Assembly (NCBI GenBank): GCA_964017195.1
Contig: OZ024895.1
Location: 30,222,375-30,286,374 of the forward strand
Reading direction: 5' to 3'
Origin: Siderastrea radians
Lineage: Eukaryota; Cnidaria; Anthozoa; Scleractinia; Rhizangiidae
DNA length: 64,000 nucleotides
The notes under the pieces were generated by a model that worked only from the letters and a program-made list of their open reading frames with translations, had not been told where the DNA came from and searched no databases. Numbering within the stretch: position 1 is the first letter of the stretch; every line of letters starts with the position of its first letter. The position numbers and the translations under genes are program-made. Below, piece by piece: positions 47,518 through 58,995 of the stretch.

Positions 47518-50259
47518 TTAGTCCATTAGATCCCAAAGCGCTGTGTTTGTGAAGTAATAATCCAGGTTGGCGGAGAAATGTGCGAAGCTGTTATAACCTT
47601 TCGGCAAAACCAGTGAACAAAAGCAGGTCATTGCTTTTGGCCTCATTGCAGCTTCAGACATGTTTTCAAACCGCACTGATATTTTCTTGTTGGGGAAGAC
47701 TATGTTACAAGCTGTGCAGAAACGTAGAAAACGGCATAGCATTTTGGTTTCTGCCGCTTTCAAGTAATATATCAAACACGAGAAAGAGTGTTTCATCAGG
47801 ATATCCAAACACCGAGAAGTGGGTTGAAAAAACGAGGCGCAGCCGAGTTTTTTAACCGACTTCGAGGTGTTTGGATACCTGATGAAACACTCTTTCGAGT
47901 TTTTGATATGGCTTCTCAAACCATTCATAATTCTTGGAGAAATTCAAGGCAAAAGTTCGCAAAACTTTATGCTAATTAGGATCCGGTATCCAAACCACCG
48001 TCACGGTAGTGATTTCCTTTGTTTTCTCTTTATGAATTATTAATGAGTTTGAGAAGTAACGCACAAGCCAGCCAGCAACTTGCTCCTCCTTCTTGTCAGC
48101 TACCACGCAATCAAGGCTCGCTATAACGTTTGTAGTGTGTGGCGTAGTTCGGCGGTAGGTCTCCTCTATTTCGTCTTTCGTGATGTCTCTCCAGAAATTT
48201 CCCATCCCTTGTCTGATCTTGCCGAGGAGAAAGAAGGGCTTGTGGATCATCTCAGATCTGGACACTTGCTTGATAATTCCAGGGAGACTGCTGGCTGTCG
48301 GTAAGGACGTCGCATTACATTCAGACAAGATGTCTACTATGGCGTCAGTTGGAAACGGTCCATCCTTCTCTTGCGCTTTGCAGAGTATTTGGCGTTCCCT
48401 TTCTGGCAGGAGCTGCAAAAAAGAGCTGACTAGACACTCCTCGCTGACTTGGCCAAACAGCGTCTGGATAATCTGTGCCTCTGCGACTTGAACTGGAAAT
48501 GTCCCCGCCAATACAAATTGATGAGTTATTATTCTTCCCAAGGCCAGATAATCCTCGTCAGTTAAGGAAGGGCGTGGTGTGAAGGCAAATTGCTTATCGC
48601 CTTCGCAAAACCTTGCCAAGAAGCAGTCCCAAAAGGTTGAAAACACTTCTCTCAAAACGCCATCCCCAAGAGCAGTTTCATCTAGGAAGGACACGGATAA
48701 TTTACTGCACAAAATGCTCTCATCTTTATAAAGTGACAGTAACTCTTTCACTACATCGTGACGATTTATTATAACAATTCTGCTGGAATCAAGAACGCAA
48801 AACTGCTTGATACGCTTATCTTCAAGGGACTGAATGATGTCGCTGTTAGTGATGCTTTCGTCTTCTAGAAGCTGCACAGGGGGGCTGTTGTTGACTGGTT
48901 CGACCTCATAGGTGGAATGATTATCTGGTGAAGGAGGCGACTGTCTCGTCTCATCTTCAGCGTCTGGCAAAGCCTTTCGTTTGCTCCTTCAAATCCCTCA
49001 CCGTCTAGAAAATGGACATCATTTTCATCTCTGCAGAGCGGTATGGGTTGGTCTACCACCGTCATGTTGAGAATTGTGCTCTTTGCTTTGACGATCGGGT
49101 CTTCGGGATACAAAGTTGAAGACGGGAAAGAAATCAAACGGAAATGTTCCGGTGTAGGGGATAGCGAGCCGACCCAATCATAAACTCCTGAAACTGTTCC
49201 GCGTGGGTCAAACGCTCTGATTAAGACACCCAAGGTACTATGACGTGCAGATACCCACACACGATTGCTGCTGGTTGGTTCTAATGGGACGCGTAACTCT
49301 CGATGCTGTCGAGGGCTTTCAAGTCGTTCTGCTTCTTCCTTGGCCATTCTCACGTGCAAATGAAGATTCTCCTTCCTTTCTTCTCTGCGTTTTACTTTTT
49401 CTTTGTCTGCTTCCAGGGAAGCCAATACCGCCTTCTCCAGGTCTTCAAAATACCTTTGACGCTCAGTTGATGTTCCAATAAGCCCGTCGCTTTCGCCAAG
49501 TGAGAGACTGGTTGCTAAGTTTGCTTCACAATATTCTTGAGGCTCGCATGATGTTTCATTGCGTCCGTCATTTTCGCCATGAGAGTAGCTGGTTGGTAAT
49601 CTTGCAGCTTTATCCTCAAAAGTTGGTGTCATCAAGTCGTCTTCAAAAGGGTCCTCTTGTTCAAATTCGTCCTCGTGTCTGGTCAACAAGTAAAGTCTTG
49701 GCGTCGCAAATCCTGTCAGCTGCTTGTACTTCTCACAAGTGAATTCCAAAGGTTTTCCTCCGTCTTCCATGAACATGATGAATTCCCCACTAAAATTTCC
49801 CATGGCGATACTCATGTTTTCAGCTGGTCCCACTGGGCTATTCCCGTTTGGAAAGAAAAGATTGAGCGCTACTTGCTGGCAAGCGCTTGGAGAGGCATGA
49901 CGTGGTACGTTGTACAAACGGGTGCCCCCTCCATTATTCTTCTTTTGCTGAACGTACCCACGGCCAGTTCTCCAATGCTTCCAGTCAAACTCGAACTTGA
50001 GCGTTGCAATCTTGGGCACTTTGCTTTTCGATACGCTGTCATTTTCTGATTTTGCAGTATTACTGATGCCACGCTTCTTAGCCCTTTTACCTTTACCCTG
50101 ACCAAGGATTTCTTTGAACGTAGCAATTTTCTGCTCTCTTTCCTCTGAGTTATTCTTTTGATTACAAAATGCTTGTGTTTTCAATCGATCCCCTTTAGCT
50201 GTCAAGCCAAGATCTACAAGATCCTTCTCGTCCATGATCAGCACAGCAGCTTTGTCTAT
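47518..50259 (-). CDS. HECT-type E3 ubiquitin ligase with SAM/UIM/UBX-like parts
   Basis: On the minus strand: end of a SAM-like domain, basic region, UIM-like helix, UBX-like fold, then a divergent HECT domain. HECT ligases pass ubiquitin from an E2 through a catalytic Cys to substrates. The N-lobe is in 48970-47972, the C-lobe in 47765-47518 with catalytic-Cys motif AMTCFCSLVLP. The first ORF and second ORF need a frame change around 48970-49010, so the copy may be a pseudogene, or there may be a sequence error or cryptic splice. A MITE sits just before the C-lobe exon. The upstream acceptor at 50260 shows the gene continues 5'. Family resemblance is to G2E3-like HECT proteins expanded in corals and fish. 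Confidence 0.7.
47521..47765 (-). CDS. HECT C-lobe exon
   Basis: Reads MLCRFLRFCTACNIVF, then RPKAMTCFCSLVLPKGYNSF and ends TNTALWDLMD. The Cys in TCF fits the catalytic thioester site. The exact 5' splice point is unclear: an acceptor-like TTGAAAG lies at about 47766, next to the MITE. Confidence 0.7.
47769..47909. mobile_element. Palindromic MITE in or beside the HECT gene exon
   Basis: Inverted arms: ATATCAAACACGAGAAAGAG on the left and CTCTTTCGAGTTTTTGATAT on the right; centre near 47840. It separates the HECT N-lobe and C-lobe reading frames, so it may lie in an intron or have split an exon. Confidence 0.75.
47972..48970 (-). CDS. HECT N-lobe ORF
   Basis: 332-codon open frame; upstream, the same frame is open through SKRKALPDAEDETRQS. 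Residues about 65-130 (SRIVIINRHDVVKELLSLY, FLDETALGDGVLREVFSTFW) match the start of the HECT N-lobe in these proteins. The 3' end (VTVVWIPDPN, TAG) probably runs past the true exon end. Confidence 0.68.
   Translation of the reverse strand: MPDAEDETRQSPPSPDNHSTYEVEPVNNSPPVQLLEDESITNSDIIQSLEDKRIKQFCVLDSSRIVIINRHDVVKELLSLYKDESILCSKLSVSFLDETALGDGVLREVFSTFWDCFLARFCEGDKQFAFTPRPSLTDEDYLALGRIITHQFVLAGTFPVQVAEAQIIQTLFGQVSEECLVSSFLQLLPERERQILCKAQEKDGPFPTDAIVDILSECNATSLPTASSLPGIIKQVSRSEMIHKPFFLLGKIRQGMGNFWRDITKDEIEETYRRTTPHTTNVIASLDCVVADKKEEQVAGWLVRYFSNSLIIHKEKTKEITTVTVVWIPDPN
48985..50259 (-). CDS. N-terminal part: SAM-like end, UIM-like, UBX-like
   Basis: Opens after an acceptor (GAATTCTAG) and reads IDKAAVLIMDEKDLVDLGL then TAKGDRLKTQAF, the last helices of a SAM-like domain. 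From the ATG at 50244, residues 263-283 (RYFEDLEKAVLASLEADKEK) look like a ubiquitin-interacting motif and 320-402 (RVWVSARHSTLGVLIRAF, VYDWVGSLSPTPEHFRL) like a UBX/ubiquitin fold. Frame is lost near GEGFEGANE (about 48985); the other frame goes on as SKRKALPDAED. Confidence 0.65.
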
Positions 50260-50414
50260 CTAGAATTCAATGGAGTTTAACATGAATTTAATCAATAGAA
50301 TTATAACCAAAAAACCTAACCCAAATTTGTGCTGTTATTGTACCACTGTGTTTCACTGAGTGTGTAGTTCTGATTGTAATGGACAACACAAATATGAATC
50401 AATTCGTTTGTAGA
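50260..50414 (-). other. Intron upstream of the SAM-like exon
   Basis: No SAM-domain N-terminal exon was identified in this stretch. Confidence 0.35.
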
Positions 50415-50603
50415 CAGAGCTGCAAATAACAGTCGGTCATCGGGCATTGGCCGACCAAAATTTGCTAATGTCGGACGAAATCCCAAGTGTGGTCGGACAT
50501 GATGTCCGGACAATTTTTTGATCGTAAATCATTTTAAAGCAACGATGAATAAAAATCTGGCCGTCCACAATTTTGTTTTGTCCGACCAAGATGGTGTCTT
50601 AGC

Positions 50604-51763
50604 TAGCCTGCGTAGCAGGCGAAAAAGGGGAAGGGGAAGGGGAGCAAGAACGCGGAATGAAAATGGGGGACTGGGGGCTAGGGACGAGGGAACGCCTGCT
50701 ACAAAGACCCCTATTTTTTCATTTCTGCGGCAAATTCTGATTGGTTAATTTTTGACAGCAAGTCCCACGAGAATCACGTAATTTGACGAGGACGTGCTGT
50801 TAGAAGATTTCAACTTGGTAGCGAAATTATTTTGAAACCAGAGCGAGAAACGGCAGTTTAGAGCTCTTCTAAAGGGAAGAGATGTTTTAGCGGTTTTGCC
50901 AACGGGATAAAGTCCTAGAAAGAAAAGATTTTGTCATTGTCAGAGATTTTAAACAAGCATTGCACCGTTTCATGCGTGAATTTCAAGGCAGTGTAAATAT
51001 CCCGTTATCAGAATGAAGACTCGCCTTTTGGGAACTATAAATTGGAAGAAGCCCTAAGAAATGCTCAACACTATAAGCGAAGAAATTATTTTTTGAGAAC
51101 AGATGGTTGTTTTAAAGAGATATCTGCCGTTGCAAAACATCACTCAAGCTGTTGACTTTGTAGGGAATCCATGGTAAAGTAAATTACATTTTTGATTGTA
51201 AATTTGTATTGAAATATTTATTTTTATAATTGCCTGTTTCTTCATATTATGGCTTTCGCGTAACTTTTGAAAAACGTGCAGTTCGGTCAATTTAATGCCG
51301 TTCAAAATGTATCGCGGTTCTTCGCTTGCGTGTTTTAAAATAAGCTTACCTTTCCTAAAACAGAAAATTGAACGCGTTTGGTTTTCAGAAGCAAAGGGAG
51401 TTTATCTTAATACATCTTTTTATTGCGAAAAGCTTTGTGTCTCTTATTTCGAAAATAAGCGCCGTTGAGTAATGTTCAATTACATAAAATGCACTTTGAT
51501 TTGAAAAAGAATTCTCATTCTAACTTTATTTTTAGACGCTTCATTGAATTCCTGCGTGAAGTCAGTCATGCAAAAAAGCGCGCGCCTGTTTCTGATTGGT
51601 GGTTGCATTGACAGTTAATTTAATTGGATTACATAAAAATCGGTGGGTGGAGGTGAAAAAATGGGGGTCTTTATAGCAGGCGTTCCCTCGTCCCTAGCTC
51701 GCAGAACCCCATTTTTCTCCCGCTCCCCTTCACCTTCCCCGTTTACGCCTGCTACGCAGGCTA
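50604..51763. mobile_element. Second 9-bp-TSD element, 1160 bp
   Basis: TIRs start TAGCCTGCGTAGCAGGCG, sharing TAGCCTGCGTAGCA with the element at 1123-2919. TGTCTTAGC flanks both ends (50595-50603 and 51764-51772). The TIRs extend about 110 bp with differences. It holds a helicase relic (about 50841-50908), again linking this TIR to a RecQ-like gene. Confidence 0.85.
50841..50908 (+). pseudogene. RecQ-like helicase relic (Walker A)
   Basis: One frame reads EKRQFRALLKGRDVLAVLPTG and then loses the frame; compare the DVLAVLPTGFGKS of 1336-1731. Confidence 0.65.
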
Positions 51764-51816
51764 TGTCTTAGCAGGACATATGTCCTTTCAAGTACAAAAA
51801 ATTATTTGCAGCCCTG

Positions 51817-52914
51817 TGTAGATGTTAGATGGAAATCATGATTAAAATATGTAAAATTTCCTAAGGGAGGTAATAAACTTACAAATCCCAACATGAGCCT
51901 TTGAGACTGTGTTTGTGTTGAATTTGATTAGTTTTCGATTATTTACTGTATTGAAAGAATGGGAAATGCCACTTGTGTTAGATTACCATTTGAGGCAGCA
52001 GATACCCCGGTGGGGGGGGGGGGGGGTGGAGGGAGAGGAAGGGAGGAGTACTCTCTGAACTTTTTGGTGGGAGTTGATAGTGTACTTCTTACAATCCTTA
52101 CCCTATTTTAGATTTATAAAATATATGTGGTTTTTCATGCCCTTTTTCAGCCCTGACCCAAAAATCAATACCTACAAGTTTTCAAACAAAGACAGTAATA
52201 ATCTCTACCCATGCCCATGTCAACAGGTCACTTGTTTTATGAGTAAAATGAGTATATGAGGCAATGAGTCGAGATAATTTTATACAAAGTAGATTATTTA
52301 TTATTTAAACCACGGTTTGCCTGTATACAAATTAAGTTAAGAAGCACTCAACTTTGGTTTCGGTTAGTCCTACTGCAGTTTGCTTGCTGTAACTTCCAAT
52401 CTGCTTTGCTTGTGGTTAACGTTTATTTTTAGTGAGGGCAGTATTTTTTTTTTCGAATTTATAACTAATTTAAAATTTGACTCCTTGACTCATGACTCGT
52501 TAACTCATAAAAACCTGGATCTCCTATTTTAAAATTATTATAGCGTAATTACATGTATTCCACAAACCATACTGTTTGGCCCACACATGAACCTATATAG
52601 CTTATAGAAGCCAAAGGAGGACCCCCTGTTTACATGCCACTACATTACATTATTAGTTATTTCAACAAATGACAGTAATACAACATTTAAGTAACACAAC
52701 AATTATTAAACCAGTTAACTGCGATAATGAGGTCGATTAGTTGCCATGCAATCAATTGTTTACAGCTTTATTGTAATATAATTCAAGAATACATCTTTCG
52801 GTAAAGCAATTATTTTTATTGCGGCTCTTATGGCCGGACATGTGTTCCCAAGCGTTGGATGAGAATGCATGGACTTCGGCAGGAATGATAACAATTTCCT
52901 ACGTCACTGTCTTT
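51817..52914. other. Intergenic or intronic, nothing recognised
   Basis: Poly-G run at 52012-52026. No ORF or repeat family was identified. Confidence 0.4.
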
Positions 52915-53204
52915 ATGCACCTATCAATGTAAACCCCGTGGGGGGGGGGGAGTGCGGGCAAGGGGTGGGGATTTGACAAAGAAGTAAAAATTTTGGTCAA
53001 TTGCCCAAGGGTGGGGAAGCATACGTTCACCAAATGTAGTTAAAAATCCCCACCCAGGGGCAAAATACCAAATAAAAGACATGTTATGCTCATACCTTTA
53101 ATAACTGGTGACGTAAACTTGGTATGAAGCTCACAAACTTGATTTGGTTAAACTACAGAATGTAGGGCCACTTACACATATCTTCAAACGAGTTGGCTTG
53201 TTTG

Positions 53205-53402
53205 CTCACTGCCGAGCCAAACGAGCCACCACATACATACACCAGTATACACCCAACACTTAACGATCAAATAATTCATTTCTCGTTTTTGTTATCCACT
53301 GCCGAGCCAAACGAGCCACCACATACATACACCCAATACTTAACGCTCAAATAATTCATTTCTCGTTCTTTTCATCCGCTGCCGAGCCAAACAAGCCACC
53401 AA
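53205..53402. repeat. Tandem repeat of about 80-88 bp, 2.3 copies
   Basis: Unit contains CACTGCCGAGCCAAACGAGC then CACCACATACATACACC and ATAATTCATTTCTCGTT. Copies start at about 53209, 53297 and 53376; the first has an extra AGTATACAC. Confidence 0.85.
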
Positions 53403-53693
53403 ATCTAAAATGGCCCTGTATCCTGTAGTTGCTCCCTTGATTTAACCTCTCCCTTACAAGAAAACATGTGTAATGTATATCATCATGCCTGTAAGAGTAT
53501 TTAATAGACAATGAAAACGAATTTAAACTGGAACTTTTTAATGGCACTTTTAATGTGATGATAGATCACAATCCTTATAAAAGGTGCTCTACACTCGAGA
53601 CTACGAATCTTTTACACTTGATTTCAAGAGACAACTGGACTTTTCAAAGCCAAGAAAGAAGATGCCATGTAACCACGCTTAGGCGCTGTTTAC

Positions 53694-53845
53694 ATGAGTT
53701 ATTTCATCCCGGGATGAGTTTCATCCCGGGATGACTTGCATCTCATCCCGGATGACTTTCATCTCGGTGTCTGGTCATTTACCTTTTGAGTGTTTACATG
53801 ATTTGGAGCAAAAATGTGTTCGCCCCGGGATGATTTCATCCCGGT
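53694..53845. repeat. Short repeat with CATCCCGGGATGA palindromes
   Basis: Four TCATCCCGG-type motifs, partly palindromic, between two GTTTACATGA boxes (53700 and 53792). MITE-like; ends not defined. Confidence 0.55.
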
Positions 53846-53999
53846 GGTAAAAAGACCTTAACATTGCTACATTCATACGCAATATAGATTCAAGGAATTA
53901 TACTGGATACAATATAAAATAATCAATTAGTTTTTCTGGAAGGTTGAGCTCAATATTGTATGCTTATCTATGAACTGTAGAACTTATTCTGCATCTTAC

Positions 54000-54210
54000 C
54001 TTTTTCTGTATCAACGTCTGACAAACTTGCTCGTCTCAACTTTAGCTGCTCGTAAAAAGTTAACAACCTTAAAAATAGATCAGATACATTAATAACGGCA
54101 CTTAAAGGTTTTTCTATTAAAAACAAAGGCAGAAAGGCACAAAATCTTGCTCTTACTTCAGATGATTCGCTCGATCGCGATTCGCCAGCTCCTTCACTCG
54201 ACTCCGCCAT
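54000..54210 (-). CDS. Lone first exon, possibly of the HECT gene
   Basis: From ATG at 54210 to donor AAAG|GTAAGA (53999-53991), 70 codons plus one base. The peptide is Ser/Glu-rich, then RFCAFLPLFLIEKPLSAVIN and LFLRLLTFYEQLKLRRASL, amphipathic and helical, then DVDTEK. Strand and position fit the 5' end of the HECT gene, but I found no exon in between and the phases (1 here, 0 at 50259) require one. Function unknown. Confidence 0.45.
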
Positions 54211-54261
54211 CTTTAGTCAGTGAACACTGAGCCCGCAATACTTTTGCACAAATACGGCACG

Positions 54262-54530
54262 AACATCATCTCGATCTCGATCTCGATCTCGAACTCGAAC
54301 TCGAACTCCAACTCGATCTCGAACTCGAACTCGAACTCGAATTCGAACTCGAACTCAATCTCGAACTCGAACTCGAACTCGAACTCGAACTCGAACTCGA
54401 ACTCGAACTCAATCTCGAACTCGAAATCGTACTCGAACTCGTACTCGAACTCGAACTCGAACTCAAACTCGAACTCGAACTTGAACTCGAACTCGATCTC
54501 GATCTCGAACTCGAAGTCGATCTCAAACTC
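54262..54530. repeat. Hexamer satellite, (GAACTC)n
   Basis: Inverse of the array at 38895-39236, with the same flank (CAGATTTTGTGAAAAAAAAG onwards). It begins 52 bp upstream of the lone exon's ATG. Confidence 0.95.
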
Positions 54531-54542
54531 AGATTTTGTGAA

Positions 54543-54956
54543 AAAAAAGTTGCATTTATTGATGTCCCTTTGAAGCCACCGTACTACAAAAGGCCTCGAT
54601 TTGCGATTTTGTTATGATCCATGTTTGCGTAAACGTAGGTTGCTTTACTTTTGACTGCTCCTTCTTTTGCCGCATTGCAAATGTCATCTTTTTTGAATTA
54701 GTAGTTTTTAGTTTTTAGTCTTATCTGTCATCTTTTGTTATTTATTATTTTTATAGTGGCGTATTTGCGGTCTTTTGTTAAATTTTTGCCTTGTATTGTT
54801 CATTTATTTAGTGTTGTACCTGTATCTACACTTTGTAATTACGTTTAATTGTTAGCATTATTCAGTTTTCCTTTTTTCGTTATATAATCGTTGTACTATA
54901 TTGTTTTTATTTTTGAATGTTAGCGTCACTTATCCTCGTTTTAGAACATGGTCACA
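54543..54956 (+). mobile_element. Penelope-like 3' region, copy 5, first part
   Basis: Same sequence as copies 3 and 4 (e.g. GATGACAGATAAGACTAAAA inverted). It is cut at TTTTAG by an insertion and resumes at about 55938. Confidence 0.7.
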
Positions 54957-55937
54957 CCCACTCAGCCAATCAGTGTCCAGCATTTCGATGCTCTATATTC
55001 CATAAACTGTCTTAAATTACATAAAGTGGCGGGGGCTTTGAAGCACAGGGAAATTGCGGGGTAAAATCACAGAGAATTTCTGCATTCATTAGTGGTTCTA
55101 TATAGAGCATACTAATGAGGCATTGTTTTCCTTTGTTTGGAAGCCTCATTAGTATGCTCTATATAGAGCATACTAATGACTAAGTAGAAACTACTAATGA
55201 ATGCACAAATTCTCTGTGAATATTTATAACTAAATCGATAAAATCAACAGCTTCAACGGCTAGAAACACTTATTTTTTGCGTTTTAACAAAAAAATGCAA
55301 TCTTACGGTATAATAGCATAGCAAAAAGCAAATCGAAAGAAAAACCATTATTTTACATGAAATACGAACTGTTCAGACCTTAATTGAAACAGAAGGCAGA
55401 CTTGTTTCTCCATGTTTGCCAGACTACGAGTGTTGTACTTGAACTTGACTTAATTTGGCCTCTTGGAGTTTCCTGCGGATTCCCCACTTGCTGGTGTCGG
55501 TGGTTGTAGCGCCTCGAAGTCCGCTTTCACCAGTGTAAATCTAGAAAATCTTTAGCGGCAATCACTGCCTCGAGTTCCAAATTTCTGTGTATTGGCTCAT
55601 GGCTGTTTACACACCAATTGCGATAAACCGCGCGGTGAAGCACTCTAAAACATTGCACCTCAAAGGCATGCGTACAATAGCGAAAATATCGTAAACAAAA
55701 TAGCAACGCGATTTCAAGGTGAGAACTAAAAAATTAAAATGCAAAAATACAATCTGCACGCAAAAACGAAATTCTTCGTGGGTGTGACGGTTAGACAATG
55801 AACGCTCGTGTCCTATGGGATATAGCGTACCTCGCAAGATAGAATGCCACTCGGCCTGCGGCCTCGTGGCATTCTATCTTTGCTCGGGACACTATATCCC
55901 ATAGAACACTCGCGTTCATTGTCTAACCCTTACTTAG
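54957..55937. mobile_element. Insertion of about 980 bp in PLE copy 5
   Basis: The PLE reads CCTCGTTTTAG then TATTGTTATAATC in other copies; here they are separated by this segment, with TTAG at both junctions (possible 4-bp duplication). It includes short inverted copies of CATTAGTATGCTCTATATAG (55085-55185) and a strong hairpin at the right end. Confidence 0.65.
55789..55928. repeat. Long hairpin (foldback)
   Basis: GGTTAGACAATGAACGC on the left pairs with GCGTTCATTGTCTAACC on the right, and the match continues inward (GATAGAATGCCAC with GTGGCATTCTATC), loop around 55858. Confidence 0.85.
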
Positions 55938-56147
55938 TATTGTTATAATCACGCCGGTTACGTAACTCATAGCGTTGTATTGTATTTTGCGTCTTGTTTT
56001 GTTCTGTAATCTTATTTAAGGTAGTTTTGATAAGTTCAATTTTTCATGTAACCGATGAAGGTCTAAGACCGAAAAGTTTTTATTTTTTATTAAATTTTTT
56101 AACTTTTTAGTCGTCAGAAGTTGTCCGTCCTCGCTTTCCTTCAACGA

Positions 56148-56150
<3 letters not shown>
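55938..56150 (+). mobile_element. Penelope-like 3' tail, copy 5, end
   Basis: Contains ACCGATGAAGGTCTAAGACC then GAAAAGTTTTTATTTTTT and ends CCTTCAACGAG at the (TA)n tract. Two changes spoil the CTGATGA and GAAAC core. Confidence 0.75.

Positions 56151-56203
<53 letters not shown>
56151..56203. repeat. (TA)n microsatellite
   Basis: About 25 TA units between the PLE tail and repeat unit U1. Confidence 0.95.
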
Positions 56204-56204
<1 letters not shown>

Positions 56205-57603
56205 ACAATTATTCTACGAGGGCGCGCTGGATATCGAATGATAGATAACCAACGAGGCGCGTAGCGCCGAGTTGGTTATAATCATTTGATATCCAGCAAG
56301 CCCGAGTAGAATAATTGTTTTATTAAAAACTTAACCACTATTAAAAAAAATCAAGAAAGAAAGAGAAAAATGAGAAAAGAAATTTAAGCGGAACAAGAAT
56401 CGATAACATGACTGAACGAAAAAGGCGCCAAAACCTTGCGAAGTGCTGCAGCGTTTCATTGCAAAGCTGAATGAATCAATGAAAACTGCTCGAAAGTGAA
56501 CAAAGTAGCACAAGTTTTGGAAAAAATCTCATAATTATTGGCTCTGAAATATGGTACATGTTTGATTTTTCCTGAACATTGTTGTAATCATCGTTCAAAG
56601 CGGATTGAAGCTGTACAATTTCACCATATTAGCTTCTGGAGTAGAACTGAACAAGTTTGTAATCTGTTCGCACAACGGAGCCATCATGTGCGAGTTTGAT
56701 CGAACTGAAGACAGAACAAATTTGAACAGTTGAACTTAAAGAGGTATTTTCTATGCAGCTCAGAAGCAAGATTACTGTAGCGAGGAACATTAGAATTCAC
56801 CATCATAGTTCGTTAAACGCAAAGCGCAAAATGCAGTTGTTCTCGGTTTAGAGGTTGCGGACGGAATGGTAAAAACAACATTCAAACAACTGGAAAAGCG
56901 ATTCATGCGATAAACTCCGTTTACATGGCATCCGATTTCTATCTGAGCATTTGGACCTGTTGGAACACAGAGCTAAGGCAACAAGTGCAGGTAAACCAGT
57001 GTCAATTTTGCGTGTTAAAGCCGAAAAACAATCTCACCCTTCCTTCCTTCTTGGTAGTTTGCAGCTGTATTTTTTTTAGTAGGCTTACTTGTTTAGACTG
57101 CTTCATGATTTTCGCACCGACTTGCCATGAATGTGTGATAGTTTTTATTAAATGCTCCTGCCCCATTTCACTGTGTTTTATTTTATGTCTTGTCTTGATA
57201 TTTTGAAGTGGAAATCCTTTCTGATAAAACCTACCGTTTGTTCAATTTCAATGATCGACGTGACGATCGATGAAAGAAATTAATTGTAAACACAACGCTT
57301 AATGCTTAAATTTCTATTTCTGCACAGTTTCTTCAAACAATTATGACTTTTGTTAGACGACGCTGTTGGTGATGCTTGTTGGTGACGCTGTTGGAATTTC
57401 TGCTTAATTTCAATTCGCCGCCAAGTGATTTTTCTCGTCCATTTTTCTCGCCGGTTGCTCGCGAGGAAAAAACTTTCAGCTCACTTTGTTGTTGAGTGTT
57501 CATTGACCATATTTGGTCGCAGCAGGTATATGAGCTGAGAGCCTAGCTCCGTTGAGTCAATCAAAATTCTAGAAATCCAATATACCTAGTCCAGTTTTTA
57601 ATA
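56204..57603 (+). mobile_element. Repeat unit U1 (about 1.4 kb)
   Basis: Starts with a 110-bp hairpin (ACAATTATTCTACGAGGGCG ... GTAGAATAATTGT, 56206-56318) and ends CCAGTTTTTAATAAATATA. Near-identical units lie inverted at 57623-58997 and direct at 59835-61180. Terminal duplications are masked by (TA)n. No transposase was seen. Confidence 0.85.
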
Positions 57604-57622
57604 AATATATATATATATATAT
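57604..57622. repeat. (TA)n at the centre of a 2.8 kb inverted repeat
   Basis: U1 and U2 mirror each other around this tract. Confidence 0.9.
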
Positions 57623-58995
57623 ATTTATTAAAAACTGGACAAGGTATATTGGATTTCTAGCATTTTGATTGGCTCAACGGAGCTAGGCTATCAGCTCATA
57701 TACCTGCTGCGACCAAATATGGTCAATGAACACTCGACAACAAAGTGAACAAAGTGAGCTGAAAGTTTTTTCCTCGCGAGCAACCCGGCGAGAAAAATGG
57801 ACGAGAAAAATCACTTGCCAGCAAATTTAAATTAAGCAGAAATTGCAACAACGTCACCAACAAGCATCACCAACAGCGTCGTCTAACACAAGTCAAAATT
57901 GTTTGAAGAAACTGTGCAGAAATAGAAATTTAAGCATAGCGTTGTGTTTACAATTAATTTCTTTCATCGATCGTCACGTCGATCATTGAAATTGAACAAA
58001 CGGTAGGTATTATCAGAAAGGATTTCCACTTCAAAATATCAAGAGAAGACATAAAATAAAACGGAATGAAATGGGGCTGGAGCATTTAATAAAAACTATC
58101 ACACATTCATGGCGAGTCGATGCGAAAATCATGAAGCAGTCTAAACAAGTGCTAAAAAAAATACAGCTGCAAACTACCAAGAAGGAAGGAAGGGCAAGAT
58201 TGTTTTTCGGCTTTAACATGCAGAATCAGGACACTGGTTTACCTGCACTTGTTGTAGCTCTGTGTTCCAACAGGTCCAAATGCTCAGATAGAAATTGGAT
58301 GCCATGTAAACGGAGTTGAATCGCTTTTCCAGTTGTTTGAATGTTGTTTTTACCATTCCGTCCGCAACCTCTAAACCGAGAACAACTGCAGTTTGCGCTT
58401 TGCGTTTAACAAACTATGATGGTGAATTCTAATGTTCCTCGCTACAGTAATCTTGCTTCTGAGCTGCATAGAAAATACCTCTTCAAGTTCAACTGTTCAA
58501 ATTTGTTCTGTCTTCAGTTCGATCAAACACGCACATGATGGCTCCGTTGTGCGAACAGATTACAAACTTGTTCAATTTCAACTCCAGCAGCTATATGGTG
58601 AAATTGTACAGCTTCAATCCGCTTTGAACGATGATTACAACAGTGTTCAGGAAAAATCAAACATGTACCATATTTCAGAGCCAATAATTAGAAGATTTTT
58701 TACCTTTGAGCAGTTTTCATCGATTCATTCAGCTTTGCAATGAAACGGTGCAACACTTCGCAAGGTTTTGGCGCCTTTTTCGTTCAGTCATGTGATCGAT
58801 TCTTGTTCCGCTTAAATTTCTTTTCTCATTTTTCCCGTTCTTTCTTGATTTTTTTTTAATAGTGGTTAAGTTTTTAATAAAACAATTATTCTACTCGGGC
58901 TTGCTGGATATCGAATGATTATAACCAACTCGGCGCTACGCGCCTCGTTGGTTATCTACCATTCGATATCCAGCGCGCCCTCGTAGAATAATTGT

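Larger units (their letters stand above)
50415..51816. mobile_element. MITE (TIR CAGAGCTGCAAATAA), host of a nested element
   Basis: Left end CAGAGCTGCAAATAACAGTC and right end ATTATTTGCAGCCCTG are inverted. Inside are GGTCGGACATGATGTCCGGA and related short inverted motifs. Without the nested 1160-bp insertion and one 9-bp duplicate it would be about 230 bp. Confidence 0.7.

Noticed and set aside
54220..54573. 117-aa Asn/Ser ORF and 86-aa Ser ORF
   Set aside because: Translations of the (GAACTC)n satellite.
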